From Sialis fuliginosa (Eukaryota; Arthropoda; Insecta; Megaloptera; Sialidae), in assembly GCA_961205875.1 (NCBI GenBank), contig OY540813.1:1583001-1647000 (forward strand): 64,000 bases of DNA, in the 5' to 3' direction. Of this stretch, positions 33,740 through 45,429 are shown piece after piece. Made by a program: the position numbers and the translations under genes. Every line of letters starts with the position of its first letter. Position 1 is the stretch's first letter. The notes under the pieces are model-generated. The model searched no databases. It was given only the letters and a program-made list of their open reading frames with translations, and had not been told where the DNA came from.

Positions 33740-36015
33740 GCAACAAAAAAATAATAATGTTAAAAAAAATATTTATTTTTATATCATATAATCTAAACTT
33801 AAATTTAAACAGAGGAATTCATTTTTTAACGCTGATTTCAAAATGTGCTGAACCGATTTTTATGAGACTTTCACCATCGCATGACACAGGATATATAATA
33901 ACACGCTATCTTATCAGAGAGATGAGCAGCAATGAAATCAAATCTTCTTAACCCGTTTTGGCAACGTTTTTCTTGTCTACTGAATTTAAGCTCGACTTAA
34001 AAAATATAAATATTAGCTAATAGAATACAGTGTTATCCGGGAATATAGTAAAAAAAATCAGTGCTCAACTGTTTTGAGTGATAGCGTGGTGATATGTATC
34101 CCATAGTAGTCTGAGATTACAAGCAACATGAAATGCAGGTTTCGTCAAAATCAGTACAGTAGATTTTAAGCTTACTTCGAAAAAACACACATGCAAATTT
34201 TATCCCTTTATAGATTTTTCTGTGCCAAATTTTAGAGTCAATTTATACAAACACTAGAGCATTGGAGTCGATGTTACTCGGGGATTAATTTACACTAATT
34301 ATACACCTAAACTTTCCTCGTGAAACACTCTATCTATTAGTGAAAACCGGAATAAAATCCGTTCAGTAGTTACTGAGAAAATCGTGCATAGACAGACAGA
34401 CAGACAGACGCGGCGAAGGACTGTTTTATAAATATTATGTATAGATATCTAAGGACCAAAATATTGTCAATATAATGACAATATATTGCCATAGTAAGTT
34501 CTTCATCAATTGTTAAAATATAATATTTTTAAAGTTCTTACCAAAATAAAAATTTCATATACACAATTCAAGTACTAAGGTCATACTGGCAAAATAATTC
34601 AACCTTTCTAATTTTTAAATACAGCCATGTTTAAATTATTGTAGATATAAACTTAAATAAATAAAGCAATATTTAACCTCAGTATACAAGTAAATTAAAT
34701 ACGAAAAAATAGATGACGTGCATTTAAAACAAATATGGCACCACCCTAGTAATTTTTTCAACACCCAAGAAAAAACATAACTTTTTTATAAATACTTGAC
34801 ACGGATTACAGGTAGGACGGGGATTACCCTGGGATGATCAAGGTTCAGGAATCGATATTTCATAAAACGGAATTGGTGAGGGCCCAAAGGAAAACCAATC
34901 CCCCCTTTTTCAAATAGAAAAATTTACATTTGTACATAATACATACTAAAGATTTATTTTTAAAGATATTGCTTTTGTAGATTGTTTTAAGAAGGGTGGG
35001 GGGGGGGGGGGGGCAGGTAGTGGAGAATGATTTCTGACGAGTCGATTTGCACATGTTGACATGATAGTTAGGCTTAAGGAGCGAGTACAACCGTTTATTT
35101 TGTGTTACAGAATATAAAATTTATTTAATCTATTCAAGATTAATAAGATAACAAGGCATGGAAATTGAACAAGGATGGACAAAACGTTTACTATAACATC
35201 ATTGGCTTCCTATATCCTATCACGGGTCCCTAAGCCAGGTACCTCGGAAGCCTCACACCCCCATCTCCCCCAACACAAACGGTAAAAATTTTCCGAAGAT
35301 GAAATTTCATAAAAAAATGTTTTAATTTTTTCTCTCCATATTTTGTACATCCTTAACACTCATACACAAACATATCTGAACCTTCATGAGGTACTGGCAC
35401 CAGTCTTAGACGATACCTCAGTGCTGGACTCTTGTGGTTAAGGTGTATATTTTTAGTTTAAATATACTGAATTAGAATATTCGTTGATATTTGATTACTA
35501 CCATTTCTGAATATTAATCTATATATACACTTAACTGTTACAGCGTGATTTGATGACAATCGGCCAATAGGTGTCAAAATGGAGAACATTCAAACTAATT
35601 ATTAGTATAATTTATTTATTAATTATTATATATATTATCAAAGCAACTGCTTTACATTGTTTCAAATTTGACGAGTCTTTCTTTTATATCTTTTGTGTCG
35701 TAGTACTTATCATTAGCAAGTGTTCATTACTGGTTTTACTTTATCCATTACTGGAGAAAAACATAAACAAAATAAAAGGCCATGGTACTTAAATTAAATT
35801 GATTAAATAAAGAGTTACTTGTTTTATTAGTAACATGAGTTCATGAAAATTACAAAAAAAAGCCTATCAATCCCAAAAAACATCATGCTCTTAAAGCGGC
35901 CATAACTGGTACCAGTACCTTATATCAACACAACATCCAAGAAAAAAATCACATAACTAACACTAAACAACTAACTTATTAAACTGATTTCAATAAAATA
36001 AAAAAAAACTCACAA
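33740..36015. other. Gene-free interval with MITE
   Basis: It contains the probable 5'UTR intron and promoter of gene 13 (donor near 34548; AACCTCAGTATA near 34676), a (GACA)n run near 34391-34409, a poly-G run near 34997-35014, and an inverted M1 MITE at 35389-35923. No other gene is seen. Confidence 0.5.
35389..35923 (-). mobile_element. M1 MITE, inverted full-length-like copy
   Basis: It begins GGTACTGGCACCAGTCTTAG and ends CCATAACTGGTACCAGTACC. The interior runs in the opposite direction to the other long copies. An open frame at 35571-35792 is a shadow of the element. Confidence 0.82.
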
Positions 36016-36020
36016 AAAGT

Positions 36021-36236
36021 TCACATTTGTCTCCTACACATACCATTTCTATCTCTTCTAGAACCAGGAGAACATGCTTTATTAGGAACCTGAATCACAT
36101 GGGCTTTATGTGCATGTTCCTTCTCATACTTATCATAAATAGACTGTATTTCTATAACAGATCTTGTGTGCGTCAACTCTACGAAGATCGACAGTAAAAT
36201 TAACAACAAAACACCAGAATAACGATATAAATTCAT
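36021..36236 (-). CDS. Secapin-like two-Cys secreted peptide 14
   Basis: 71 residues. The start at 36236 is chosen because the hydrophobic core YSGVLLLILLSIFV follows directly. The signal ends near ELTHT. The spacer is charged and His-rich (EKEHAHKAHVI). It ends VIQVPNKA, then C-x11-C as CSPGSRRDRNGMC and RRQM. The R-D-R-N-G turn is shared with genes 6 and 20, so this copy links the two halves of the array. It lacks the conserved MR-leader of the 21-31 kb group. Confidence 0.72.
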   Translation of the reverse strand: MNLYRYSGVLLLILLSIFVELTHTRSVIEIQSIYDKYEKEHAHKAHVIQVPNKACSPGSRRDRNGMCRRQM

Positions 36237-36835
36237 TGTTTTGTTAGTTACAAAACAAAAACGATTCGAACGAAATAGCACGTGGTTGACAACTGCCAAC
36301 GAAAAAAAATATATGATAACCTTTCAGTTCAATATCGTTGTCTTTATTCTTTTTAAAATAGATCTCCCTCGTTTATTCTATTATGTGTACACTGTATTAT
36401 ATCTTTTGTATGTTTATTTCTAGCAAATAAAGTATGCGGTATCGAGGTTTTTATTTAAATATTTGTGAATTTGACAGGATGTGATTATTTTTTATTTCCT
36501 GTGAAAATTATTATTTTTTATCATTTTGCGTATTATTTTTTTTTTTTACTATTGTCGCAATTTTTTATCATTTATTAATTACCTAGTGCATTGGACCCGG
36601 TGTTACCCGGGGATATTAATTTAATTAGACATAAAGTAATCATGCCCACTAAATTTAACCTATAACACCAGTAAACATCCGTATCCGGTTGAAAGATCGT
36701 TTTCAAAAATAGGATGTTTCTTTCCCAGACAAAAAATAATCTTAAATATACAATTTCACCCTTATACGATTTGTCGTATTTGAGTTACAGACAGACACAC
36801 AGACATCATAGTGAAAATAGTCAGAAATGGATAAT

Positions 36836-37172
36836 TCCATATTTAACGATGTGTGATTGGTGCATTTTGAAATACCGCCACAAAATTTAATAAAATAGTA
36901 ATTAGTATTTTGTTTTCAAATTTATATCTGCCAAAAAATATTATTATAATTTTATCTAGGATGCTTACTTTAATTTCATTAATGTATTTTATTCTTTATT
37001 AAAGTTGAAAACAAAATACTGTTGATTAATTTAAAATTTATCAGTTAGTTTCGAAGCGGCATTTCAAAATGCACCAATCACACATCGTTAAATTTGACCA
37101 AAGGTTACTACAACATTTCTAATTGTCCTTATGTTAAATTTCCTTTGTCTTAATCAACTTGGAATACACTGT
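36836..37172. mobile_element. M2 MITE, palindromic copy
   Basis: TTTAACGATGTGTGATTGGT and its inverse flank the copy, and the right end is TTAATCAACTTGGAATACAC. The left terminus is slightly truncated. Confidence 0.75.
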
Positions 37173-37219
37173 ATAAGGCAGTAAAAAGTAATTTTCTTAG
37201 CTCCCTAATATTATACAAG

Positions 37220-37437
37220 TCTTGAGGCTTCCGCGGTGATCTTGATATGTATCTTGGCTTCTGGGTGTAAGCCGCTTCGGTTTGGTCGTGTTATCGGCCA
37301 ACGTTTCGTCACACATTGCAGTGGACATCTTCTAAAAGTGCAGAGCCCTGAAGATGTCCACTGCAATGTGTAACGAAACGTTGCTGGCCGATGACACGAC
37401 TAAACCGACGCAGCTTACACCCAGAAGCCAAGATCCA
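37220..37437. mobile_element. Hairpin element (GGGTGTAAGCCGC family), copy 1
   Basis: GGCTTCTGGGTGTAAGCCGC... and its inverse ...GCTTACACCCAGAAGCC flank a central GATGTCCACTGCAATGTGT pairing. Another copy is at 44107-44262 and a fragment at 18603-18670. Confidence 0.78.
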
Positions 37438-37493
37438 TCCATAATATTATAACAATCGTATCGATTTAAATCAAATAACTCCAACTTACCTTT

Positions 37494-37811
37494 TCAATAA
37501 AAAGGTCTCCTGCAAATCCCATTGCTATCTCTCTTTTCGTAAGACTTACAAGCAACTGGCTTCAATAATGGAGCATCGATAATTTGCTCCTCGTCGTTAT
37601 CTTCGATCTTGATTGATTTTTTCGCATCTAAAACAATCGTCTGATTGTTTGTTCTATAATGCACAATTTCGTTATTTGCAATTTTATTAATGTTTTTATT
37701 TATTACAGCTCTTGAGGCAAACTTCCAAACAGTATCGACAAAGTCATCACATAAATGCACTGTCAATTGATTGGCTGCTATTAGAAATATTAATATAACG
37801 ACGTTATTCAT
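37494..37811 (-). CDS. Secapin-like peptide 15 with a long acidic/Asn spacer
   Basis: 105 residues from the ATG at 37811; the frame extends upstream but without another ATG. The signal peptide has core NVVILIFLIAANQL. The long spacer (about 65 residues) has NKNINKIANNEIV and IEDNDEEQ. The end has IIDAPLLKPVA, then C-x11-C as CKSYEKRDSNGIC and RRPFY. The motif's first G is replaced, a weaker match than its neighbours. A strong donor (AAAG|GTAAGT) follows the stop, placing an intron in the 3'UTR or marking an alternative isoform. Confidence 0.66.
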   Translation of the reverse strand: MNNVVILIFLIAANQLTVHLCDDFVDTVWKFASRAVINKNINKIANNEIVHYRTNNQTIVLDAKKSIKIEDNDEEQIIDAPLLKPVACKSYEKRDSNGICRRPFY

Positions 37812-37829
37812 TGTAAATAACGTATCCAA

Positions 37830-39080
37830 TTACACGGAATTTGTCATTGGATGTTTTCAAATGTAGCATTGCTTTGATGACCTTTAATCTTTCTCAACAG
37901 AAAAGTTATCGCGATATTTAATTGCGCATAATTGACAGATGTGGACGTAAAAAAAAAATTAAATAAACAGATTCTGTGCTTCAATATTTAATAAACATAT
38001 TAACAAACATTATAATTTTTTTTATCTATTATAAATTATATATAAAATAACATAACTAAATTAAACAATAAAAGACTTTGGTATTACTTATTGAGGCTTT
38101 CGAGGTTATTATCTAATATATTCTCTATTTGTCTACTATAAAATACACTCATCAAGATTATTTCTGGAAAAAGATCAATTTTATATAGGTACCTTGATAA
38201 TATGGAAAAAAATAAAGATCAAATCTAAAAAAAGTATTTTGAATAAACAGTTTTACCCTCTCCCCTTCCCCTTTCCCCACCCACCACTCAATAACAAAGT
38301 TTTTTTTACTTTATAATTCAATTAGCTATTCTGCAAAAACTTCGATATGTAAAATACATTAAATAGTACACAATTTTTTTATCTATGTAAAGCTTTACAA
38401 ATTTTCCTTAAATTCAAAGAATAAAAATGATACAAGGTAAAGGCACAAGTTATGGCCGCTATAAGAGCAAGTTTTCGGTTATTTGGATTAATGGGCTTGT
38501 TTTTTGTAATTCTCATGAACTCATGTTACTAATAAAACAAGTAACTCTTTATTTAATCAATTTAATTACCAAAATCCGCAAATATAGTTTGCTTTTTTAA
38601 ATTATAACCTTTTATTTTGTTCATGTTTTTCTACCAGTAATGGATAAAGTAAAACCAGTAATGAGCACGCAGTGATGGACACTTATGATTACAAAATGAT
38701 AAGTACTACGACACAAAAGATATAAAAAAAAGAATCGACAAATTTGAAACAATGTAAAGCAGTTGCTATGATAATATAATAATTAATTAATTAATTATAC
38801 TAATAATTAGTTAAAATGTCCACCATTTTGAAACCTATTGGCCGATTGTCATCAAATCACGCTGTAAGACAGTTAAATGTATATAGATTAATATTCAGAA
38901 ACGGTAGTAATCAAATATCAAAGTAAGTACATTTAATTAACAATTTACCATTACTAGGATCCTTACCAAGCCTGGTACCACTACCTTACTCTTTTTTTAT
39001 ATACTGTTAAATTTTCTCTACAAATATTTTTGATGAGTATAATTTTTACATTACAACTATTTTTAACCAAATCTAAAGCC
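37830..39080. other. Gene-free interval with MITE
   Basis: An AT-rich stretch, then an M1 MITE at 38434-38989. No other feature. Confidence 0.5.
38434..38989 (+). mobile_element. M1 MITE, diverged full-length-like copy
   Basis: The termini are mutated (AAGGTAAAGGCACAAGTTAT left, CCAAGCCTGGTACCACTACC right) and the interior is intact. Confidence 0.8.
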
Positions 39081-39084
39081 ACTT

Positions 39085-40359
39085 TTAACCGAAGAAACTG
39101 AAACCTTCTGTAGTGGTGCTCGTCGAAGTAGTTGAAGGAATTTCATCATTCGAACCTCTCAACCACGAATACATACTCGAAGCAGTTGTACTTGTTGTAT
39201 CTAACCCATTATCCTCTTCTTCTTCTTCCCCTTCTTCCCCATCTTCATCATCATACTCCTCTTCCAACACATTTGTCGTGTTTGTTCCCAATTCTACAGT
39301 AGTTGAATTTTCCGTAGTAGGTCTAATCGTTACTCCTAGCAATGCTGCAACCTTGTTATTTCCATCTGTACTATTAGTCGTGATAACTTCACCATTTTCA
39401 ATCACAGTGTTAACTTGGATATTATTCATGTCAGGGTTAACCATCGTTATGTTACCTCCTTCTGAAGGATCTCTGTAGATATGCACAATAACCTCCGGGC
39501 TCTTGTTAGGACGAATTATAGTATTTTGAACGATTGTAGTTGTAGTATTTTTTAAAGTACTTGAAACTCGCTTAATCCACTGGGGAGTCGATTGCGAATA
39601 TGACTTTTCTACCCTTGTAATATGCCTTGGGTTATCATAACTCACCGTCCGCGTATGGTTGATAACCGGCGAATTTTCTTCAGCGGCAAACCTTACATCT
39701 GTGTTATTATACTTGATAGACATCTTCTCGTATTTATACGGCTTGAACTGAGTCTGAGATGAAATCAGCTTCCCATCAATATCATAATCTTCGTAAATTA
39801 TTTCAGGTTTCGCTCCACCAGATTGATCCTCTTGGGTAGAAGAATATGGCATTGGAGGATACGGCCAATCAGCAGATGTAGAGTTCTCAGATTGTGGCAC
39901 ATCCTGGGATGGGTATTGAGGTATCGTAGGATATGAAGGGTAGTTAGTGGGGTATTGGGGTGCATATGTAGGGTAGCTTGCATACCCAGGATAAGTAGGG
40001 TAAGTTGGATATGAAGGTACATATTGCTGTTGCTGTTGGAAAGGACTGTAACTAGGATATGAAGAATAAGGCATCATATTTTGGTATTGCTGATATGGGT
40101 CGTATCCTTGTTGAGGGTATTGGATAGGTTGGGATATGGGATGGTATGGGTCGTATCCTTGTTGAGGGTATTGGATAGGTTGGGATATGGGATGGTATGG
40201 GTAGATATTATGGTGTTGGTGATATGGTAATTGCTTGATGTTCATTTGTTGCGCATTGTGTCCAGGTAATATTTCGTAGTTTTCACTAAACAGATCGTTT
40301 GCTTTACAGTATTGTACACTTATTGTAAGTACTACACAGATGAATGTAAGGATCTTCAT
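39085..40359 (-). CDS. Secreted Pro/Tyr/Gln-rich low-complexity protein
   Basis: 424 residues from the ATG at 40359, in one exon. The signal peptide is MKILTFICVVLTISVQYCKA. Residues about 45-150 are Pro/Tyr/Gln/Ser-rich, including two identical 21-residue units (with YHPISQPIQYPQQGYDP) and a YPTYP-type region. A middle region with several N-x-T/S sites and beta-type sequence (DIDGKLISSQTQF) follows, then an acidic EEEYDDEDGEEGEE run and a Thr/Ser-rich end. The mature part has no cysteine. I do not recognise it. The composition fits a secreted matrix, glue, cuticle or salivary-type protein. It divides the short-peptide array from the helix-containing precursors. Confidence 0.72.
   Translation of the reverse strand: MKILTFICVVLTISVQYCKANDLFSENYEILPGHNAQQMNIKQLPYHQHHNIYPYHPISQPIQYPQQGYDPYHPISQPIQYPQQGYDPYQQYQNMMPYSSYPSYSPFQQQQQYVPSYPTYPTYPGYASYPTYAPQYPTNYPSYPTIPQYPSQDVPQSENSTSADWPYPPMPYSSTQEDQSGGAKPEIIYEDYDIDGKLISSQTQFKPYKYEKMSIKYNNTDVRFAAEENSPVINHTRTVSYDNPRHITRVEKSYSQSTPQWIKRVSSTLKNTTTTIVQNTIIRPNKSPEVIVHIYRDPSEGGNITMVNPDMNNIQVNTVIENGEVITTNSTDGNNKVAALLGVTIRPTTENSTTVELGTNTTNVLEEEYDDEDGEEGEEEEEDNGLDTTSTTASSMYSWLRGSNDEIPSTTSTSTTTEGFSFFG
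40093..40218. repeat. Two identical 63-bp coding repeats in the Pro/Tyr-rich gene
   Basis: TGGTATGGGTCGTATCCTTG...ATAGGTTGGGATATGGGA occurs twice head-to-tail and encodes two copies of YHPISQPIQYPQQGYDP-type sequence. The exact identity implies recent slippage or conversion. Confidence 0.8.
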
Positions 40360-40969
40360 GTTCACAGTATGTTCTTCACATGTGCTTGCAAATTAACTAA
40401 TTTTTATGTCATTAACATATTTAGTTCTAATCAAGTTGTATGTTTTTTGTGTGTTTGACCTTTTGACACTCGAACGAAATTGTTTGCTTGATAAGGATGT
40501 TGTTAAAAATAATGTATAACAAGGGAAAGTAATAGTTGAACTATTCTTTAAAAAATATCATTTTTATATTTGCTTTTTTTGTCCATCAAAAAATTAATCA
40601 TTAACAAAAATATATTGGTAGAACTGTTAATACGGAACAGTTCTACCAACTTAAAATGTTTGCTATAGATTATATTGAACTTTCATATACATTTTGAAGT
40701 GAATCTTCTCTAGTGAGCTAGTAAATTGAACACGACAAGTTTTCAAGATGAAATATAAATACATTTATAGCAAGGTATACAAAGACAAGGTAGTCTCAAC
40801 AATTCCTTGACCAATCAGCGTTGGCGCGGGAATTGACGTCACTTGGGGGATGTATTCAAATGCTATAAATGTATAATAGAATATCAATTATAAGAAATCC
40901 TTTATTTATTCTTGTTTTCATATTTTTTGATGTTTTAACTACACATACACATACTTCTATATATTATTG

Positions 40970-41095
40970 AGATATCGTTCTCAAATTTAAATCTATATTA
41001 ATAGCCTGACGATGATTCTGTGAATCGAAAGCTTGCGATTACCTTTTCTTAAATAAATTTTGACGTTTAGACAAACAAGTTTGTTTTTATTATAT
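40970..41095. repeat. Half copy of the 1270-1475 inverted-repeat element
   Basis: It shares CTGACGATGATTCTGTGAAT and AAACAAGTTTGTT with the copy near 1270-1475. Confidence 0.6.
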
Positions 41096-41147
41096 ATACA
41101 TATGTATATATATATATATTTAATTTAACCTAACCTAACTTTTTATT

Positions 41148-41925
41148 TTAGTTTCCACCTCGCGTAAATTTAATCCATTTATTCTTAACTGAAACTGCAA
41201 CTTGTTTTGCTTCTGATTTAAGTTGATTAACCCCATTTTGAAAATATTCTTTCAATTTTTTAAAGATTCCTTTAGATTCGTTAGGTTTAACACAATCGCC
41301 TTCAACACAGGAGTCACCTAAAATATAATATACATGGGTTATTTTGAAGAAATGTCAGAACTGCACAATATGAGTTAAAACCAAAAAAATCTAATAAATA
41401 TAATAATCATAATAAAGTATAGTAATCATGAAAAAAATCGAGATTTTAACGGAATTACACGTATTGAGGGTCCCTGAACCAAAAATATGAGATTAAATAC
41501 TAAGTCATATCCTTCCCTCCCTCCCATCGTAAAAATCTATCTACGCCACTGCCTCTCTCCCCCTAAAAATATTCAAAAATCACCGAAAATGTCAATTAAA
41601 ATTGATAAATGAACTAATAAGTTGAATAGTTAATATCACAGCTTGGCGCGATCCTACAGACTCCAACTTTTTTTAAAATATAGCTTGCACATTTAACTTT
41701 AAGAATTAAAATTTAAAATCTTAATTGTATTATATTGTTTGAATTATATTTTAAACTCATATACATACGATTAACTTCTTCATGAATTTCTTCTTGACCA
41801 TTTTCCGTTGTAGTTTCTTCAAAAATTAATTTTAAATCATTATATTCTTCATTTGCTTCACACAGTTCGTTGTGAATAAAAGAAATAACAGCAAAACAAA
41901 TAACAAATGATTTAAACGACACCAT
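41148..41925 (-). CDS. Secreted precursor with Lys-rich amphipathic helix (two exons)
   Basis: Exon 1 is 41769-41925 and exon 2 is 41148-41317; about 108 residues. Exon 1 encodes a signal peptide (core FVICFAVISFIHN, ending near CEA) and an acidic segment (ETTTENGQEEIHEEVN). The donor is AATC|GTATGT and the acceptor ATTTTAG|GTGACT, in phase 1. Exon 2 opens with DSCVEGDCVKPNE, a close cysteine pair, then a Lys-rich stretch with GIFKKLKEYFQNGVNQL that can form an amphipathic helix, and ends FTRGGN. It shares the leader style, phase-1 intron and helix module of the genes at 43.3-49.2 kb, but the usual C-terminal two-Cys motif is absent. A membrane-active or carrier role is possible; function is unknown. 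Confidence 0.68.
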
Positions 41926-42255
41926 TTTGTATTGTTTTATAGACGTACTAACTCAAGCAAATGTTGGTGAAATCTAAAACTATGTATTTCATTAATTAAT
42001 GCATTTATTAATCATTTATGCCTGATTACCTTATCGTCAAAACCACAAAAAATATCCGTATGGAGAACCATACATGATTTCCATGTTCTTTCTATTTTTT
42101 TAAAGATAAAAAACATATATATACCTACTTACGACGGTTACAGCAGTTATTGCCATTTGTATATAAATATTAGTTTTCTAATGTCCTAATGTCTAAAACA
42201 TAATACACATTCGTAGAATAACTAAATTGACAGTTTGAATTTATTGTTAGTTGCA

Positions 42256-42414
42256 TTTGTTGTCATCAAATTAAGCTGTTTTAAACTTAAGTAATGTCTA
42301 TAGATTATGATTCAGTATGTAATCAAATATCAACAAATATTTCTAGTTTAGTAAATTTAATTAAACTAGTGTCCAACACTGGTGTATTATCTAAGACTGG
42401 TGCCAGTTCCTTAT
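42256..42414 (+). mobile_element. M1 MITE, right-end fragment
   Basis: It starts TGTCATCAAATTAAGCTGTT and ends AAGACTGGTGCCAGTTCC. Confidence 0.7.
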
Positions 42415-42859
42415 TAGGAAATACGTCATGAAAGAAAAAACAAGTTATTCTTTTTAAAATGAAAAATATTTGGAATTTCAGACGTCAAAGCGATTGATTA
42501 AAAAAAAATTATTTTGGTAAACAAATTATATATATAATTGAGCAATTTAATGTTTTTATGTCAGTAATTATTATAGAAATAGTCACTCTGCCTTCTGAAA
42601 TATTCGGTAAGGTTACATTCTTTCCTTTTTTATTATACAATTATAAAATACATCAAAAATGGGTATAGAATTTTTTTACAATATTTTTATTATTAATTAA
42701 ATAAATAAAAAACATCAAATATTTTCAAAATTTATTGTTAAAAGACCATTATAGGCACCTGTAGAATTTTTTTCAAAGTATAATACACATTATAACACTG
42801 TTAAAAAAAGAATATATTTTTTCTAAAATTACAAAAAAAATATGTATTTAAAGAATTTA

Positions 42860-43340
42860 GTATAAGGGGTGTTCCCCCTTGCTTTTAATTGTAGGCGCCC
42901 ATAAAGACCACAATTTCTCCGTTATTACAAAATATTCATATATTTTTTATTATTTTAATGTGTTTATAAATAAATGGGTATAGGAGGAAATGCCCCAACA
43001 AAAAAATTGAAATTTTTAAGAATTGAGTGTAACGGGGTAAGTGCCCTCTTTGTTCTTTTTACAGGCGCCCGTGAAGACCATAGTTCCTCTATAACTAAAA
43101 AATATTCATCATAAGGGAGTAAGTACCCCCTTTATTTTTTTAAATATTTTTATTAATAAATGGGTATATAGGAGTTGAAATTTGAGTATTGAATTGAGTA
43201 TAAGGGGGTAAATCCCCCCTTTTTATTATTTTTAGGCGCCCACAAAGACCACAGTTTTTCTTTAACTAAAAAATATGTTTTTTTATTTAAAAAATATAAA
43301 TAATTATATAATTATGAGGGGGTGAGTAACCCCCTTTATT
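42860..43340. repeat. Degenerate tandem repeats with GGCGCCC and GGGGTAA/TACCCC blocks
   Basis: About three ~155-bp units, each with a GGGGTGTTCC or GGGGTAAGTGCC type block, then AGGCGCCC..AAGACCAYA and a CTATAACTAAAAAATAT region. It lies directly 3' of the gene ending at 43355. Confidence 0.65.
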
Positions 43341-43354
43341 TCTTCGTCCCCACT

Positions 43355-44752
43355 TCATTTAACTGTTTCTCTGCATCTTCCTTTAGAGTCCTTGACTTGC
43401 CCCTTAATACAGGGGGCATTCACAATAAATCTATCGTCCAAATTTATTATGGGGGAAATAGGTCCTGTTGTTACTTCTTCTTGACTTTCTGCATATTTAC
43501 CTCGAATATCGATGTTTACGGCTAAAAATATATAATTTTATAGGTTATTAAAATATTAATATTCTTTGCAAAAGTAATTTTTAGGTACTGAAAATTTTCA
43601 GAGTAACGATTTTGATGAAAAGATTCAATTTGATCTTCCCTCAGCCCATTTTAACTATTTTCACCTTGATGTCCGTGTGTCTGTGTACGCTGTAACTCAA
43701 TCACGACAGAAATTTTTTTTATAATTCAAATTTTAAATAATTCAAATAATCCTGACTTGTTGTCAAATTTTAATACAAAAGGTTATCATGGCCACTATCT
43801 GTCAACCTTTCTTAGAAATTAAATATCAAAATATTATTTTATACATCCAAACAAAGAAAAATCGTAATCGTAAAAATATTTTTTTAAATAAATAATAAAT
43901 AAAAAATGTTTTTTTTTTAATTAAATAAGTCCGTGTAACAACAGTTTAAAAATTTCTATTTTATGAATAAGAAATCAAATAGTGTTTATAAATTGATGTG
44001 GCCACCACATGACCTTTTTAAACATTGTTATTTTTTATACAGAAATCAATAACAGAACATTTTTTTCAAAAATATTTTTTTTAAATATTTAACAAGAGTA
44101 GATCTTAGCTTCTGGGTGTAAGTCGCGTCGTTTGATCGTATTATCGGCCAACGTTTCGTCACACATTGCAAAAAAAAAAGTACACTTTTAGAAGATCGCT
44201 GCAATGTGTGACGAAACGTTAAACGACGCGGCTTACACCCAGATCACCGCGGAAGCCTCAATAATTATTTAACAAAAGTACTTTGGTGACGCTCTTCAAA
44301 AATACGAGGTGCGCAAATTCTGAATACAAAAACATTAATTTTACTATTTGCACGTTTATAATTTCCACCTATTTGGCTGCTGAAAATTCACAGACAGACA
44401 TACAGACACACAGACGTCATTTTTAATATAAAATTAGATTTTTTTCACACGTAAAAATATCATTTTTTTAAATGATTTTAAATCTATCTAAATATCCAAA
44501 ATGATTCTTAAAAAAACATATTTTTAATTCACCTTCTTCTTCCGAACTTCCAGGTATCGTCTCCACATTGCTTTTAGGGGAATCTTCTTTGAACCATCCT
44601 TTGACCGTATTCTTAACCTTCCTGTATCCAGATTTTATCCCTGTTGTAACTGTATCCAGGAAGGATTTATCTTCTTCAAGTTTTGCGTTAATTTCGACGT
44701 ACAAAATTGAACAAAGCACAACACAAATGAATATTTTCTGTACAGATAACAT
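43355..44752 (-). CDS. Helix plus two-Cys hybrid precursor (two exons), gene 18
   Basis: Exon 1 is 44533-44752 and exon 2 is 43355-43521; about 128 residues. Exon 1 gives a signal peptide (MLSVQKIFICVVLCSILYVE), then a Lys-rich amphipathic segment (FLDTVTTGIKSGYRKVKNTV, then KGWFKED) and an acidic end. The donor is GAAGAAG|GTGAAT (phase 1) and the acceptor ATTTTTAG|CCGTAA. Exon 2 encodes NIDIRGKYAESQEEV, then FIVNAP and C-x11-C as CIKGQVKDSKGRC with RETVK before TGA. The spliced frame is open throughout and restores the array's motif, so this is a two-module member. The start at 44752 is chosen because the signal core follows directly. The upstream flank carries tandem palindromes (44870-45420). 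Confidence 0.75.
44107..44262. mobile_element. Hairpin element (GGGTGTAAGYCGC family), copy 2
   Basis: GCTTCTGGGTGTAAGTCGCG and its inverse end, with GCAATGTGTGACGAAACGTT paired in the middle. It lies inside the intron of gene 18. Confidence 0.75.
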
Positions 44753-44869
44753 GATCAAGTCTGTCTTCAGCGAATTGACCTTAGCAAATGTTTGCGTTCT
44801 TCGACTTGTTCTTTTTACCACCAGTTTGTTTCCTTTTTTTCACGGTTAAACTTGTATACGAGTCATATC

Positions 44870-45420
44870 ACACGAGCTGTTTTTTAAAACAGTTAAATAT
44901 TGCATGTATTTACGTCCATTCTCAGCATAATTTCAGATAAAAAGGGGTACTTACCCCTTGTTTCTTTTTATGGCTGAAATTAAATGTAGGTTACTTCACA
45001 CGAGCTGTTTTTAAAACAGTTAAATATTGCATGTATTCACGTCCATTCTCAGCATAATTTCAGATAAAAAGGGGTACTTACCCCTTGCTTCTTTTTATGG
45101 CTGAAATTAAATGTAGGCTACTTCACACAAGCTGTTTTTTAAAACAGTTAAATATTGCATGTATTCACGTCCATTCTCAGTATAATTTCAGATAAAAGGG
45201 GTACTTACCCCTTGCTTCTTTTTATGGCTGAAATTAAATGCAGGTTATTTCACACGAGCTATTTTTTAGCAATTTAATAATACATGTATTCAAATCCATT
45301 ATCAGCAAAATTTCAGATAAAAAGGGGTACTTACCCCTTAAAATAGTTTTGCTTCTTTTTATGGTTAAAATTAAATGTAGTTTACTTCACACGAGCTATT
45401 TTTGTAGCAATTATATATTA
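44870..45420. repeat. Tandem array of ~126-bp units, each with a GGGGTACTTACCCC palindrome
   Basis: At least four units start CACACGAGCTG/TATTTTT at about 44870, 44997, 45124 and 45250, with a partial unit near 45388. Each full unit contains AAGGGGTACTTACCCCTT. The array begins about 120 bp upstream of the start codon of gene 18. Confidence 0.85.
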
Positions 45421-45429
45421 CATGTCCGT

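Noticed and set aside
13877..37811. Alternative reading of the two-Cys peptides as defensins or knottins
   Set aside because: Those families need six or more cysteines; these mature motifs have two.
39113..39478. Plus-strand frame opposite the Pro/Tyr-rich gene
   Set aside because: A Ser-rich shadow of the acidic coding run on the minus strand.
41123..41140. CCTAACCTAAC resembling insect telomere repeats
   Set aside because: Only about two units, next to an exon; too short to be telomeric.
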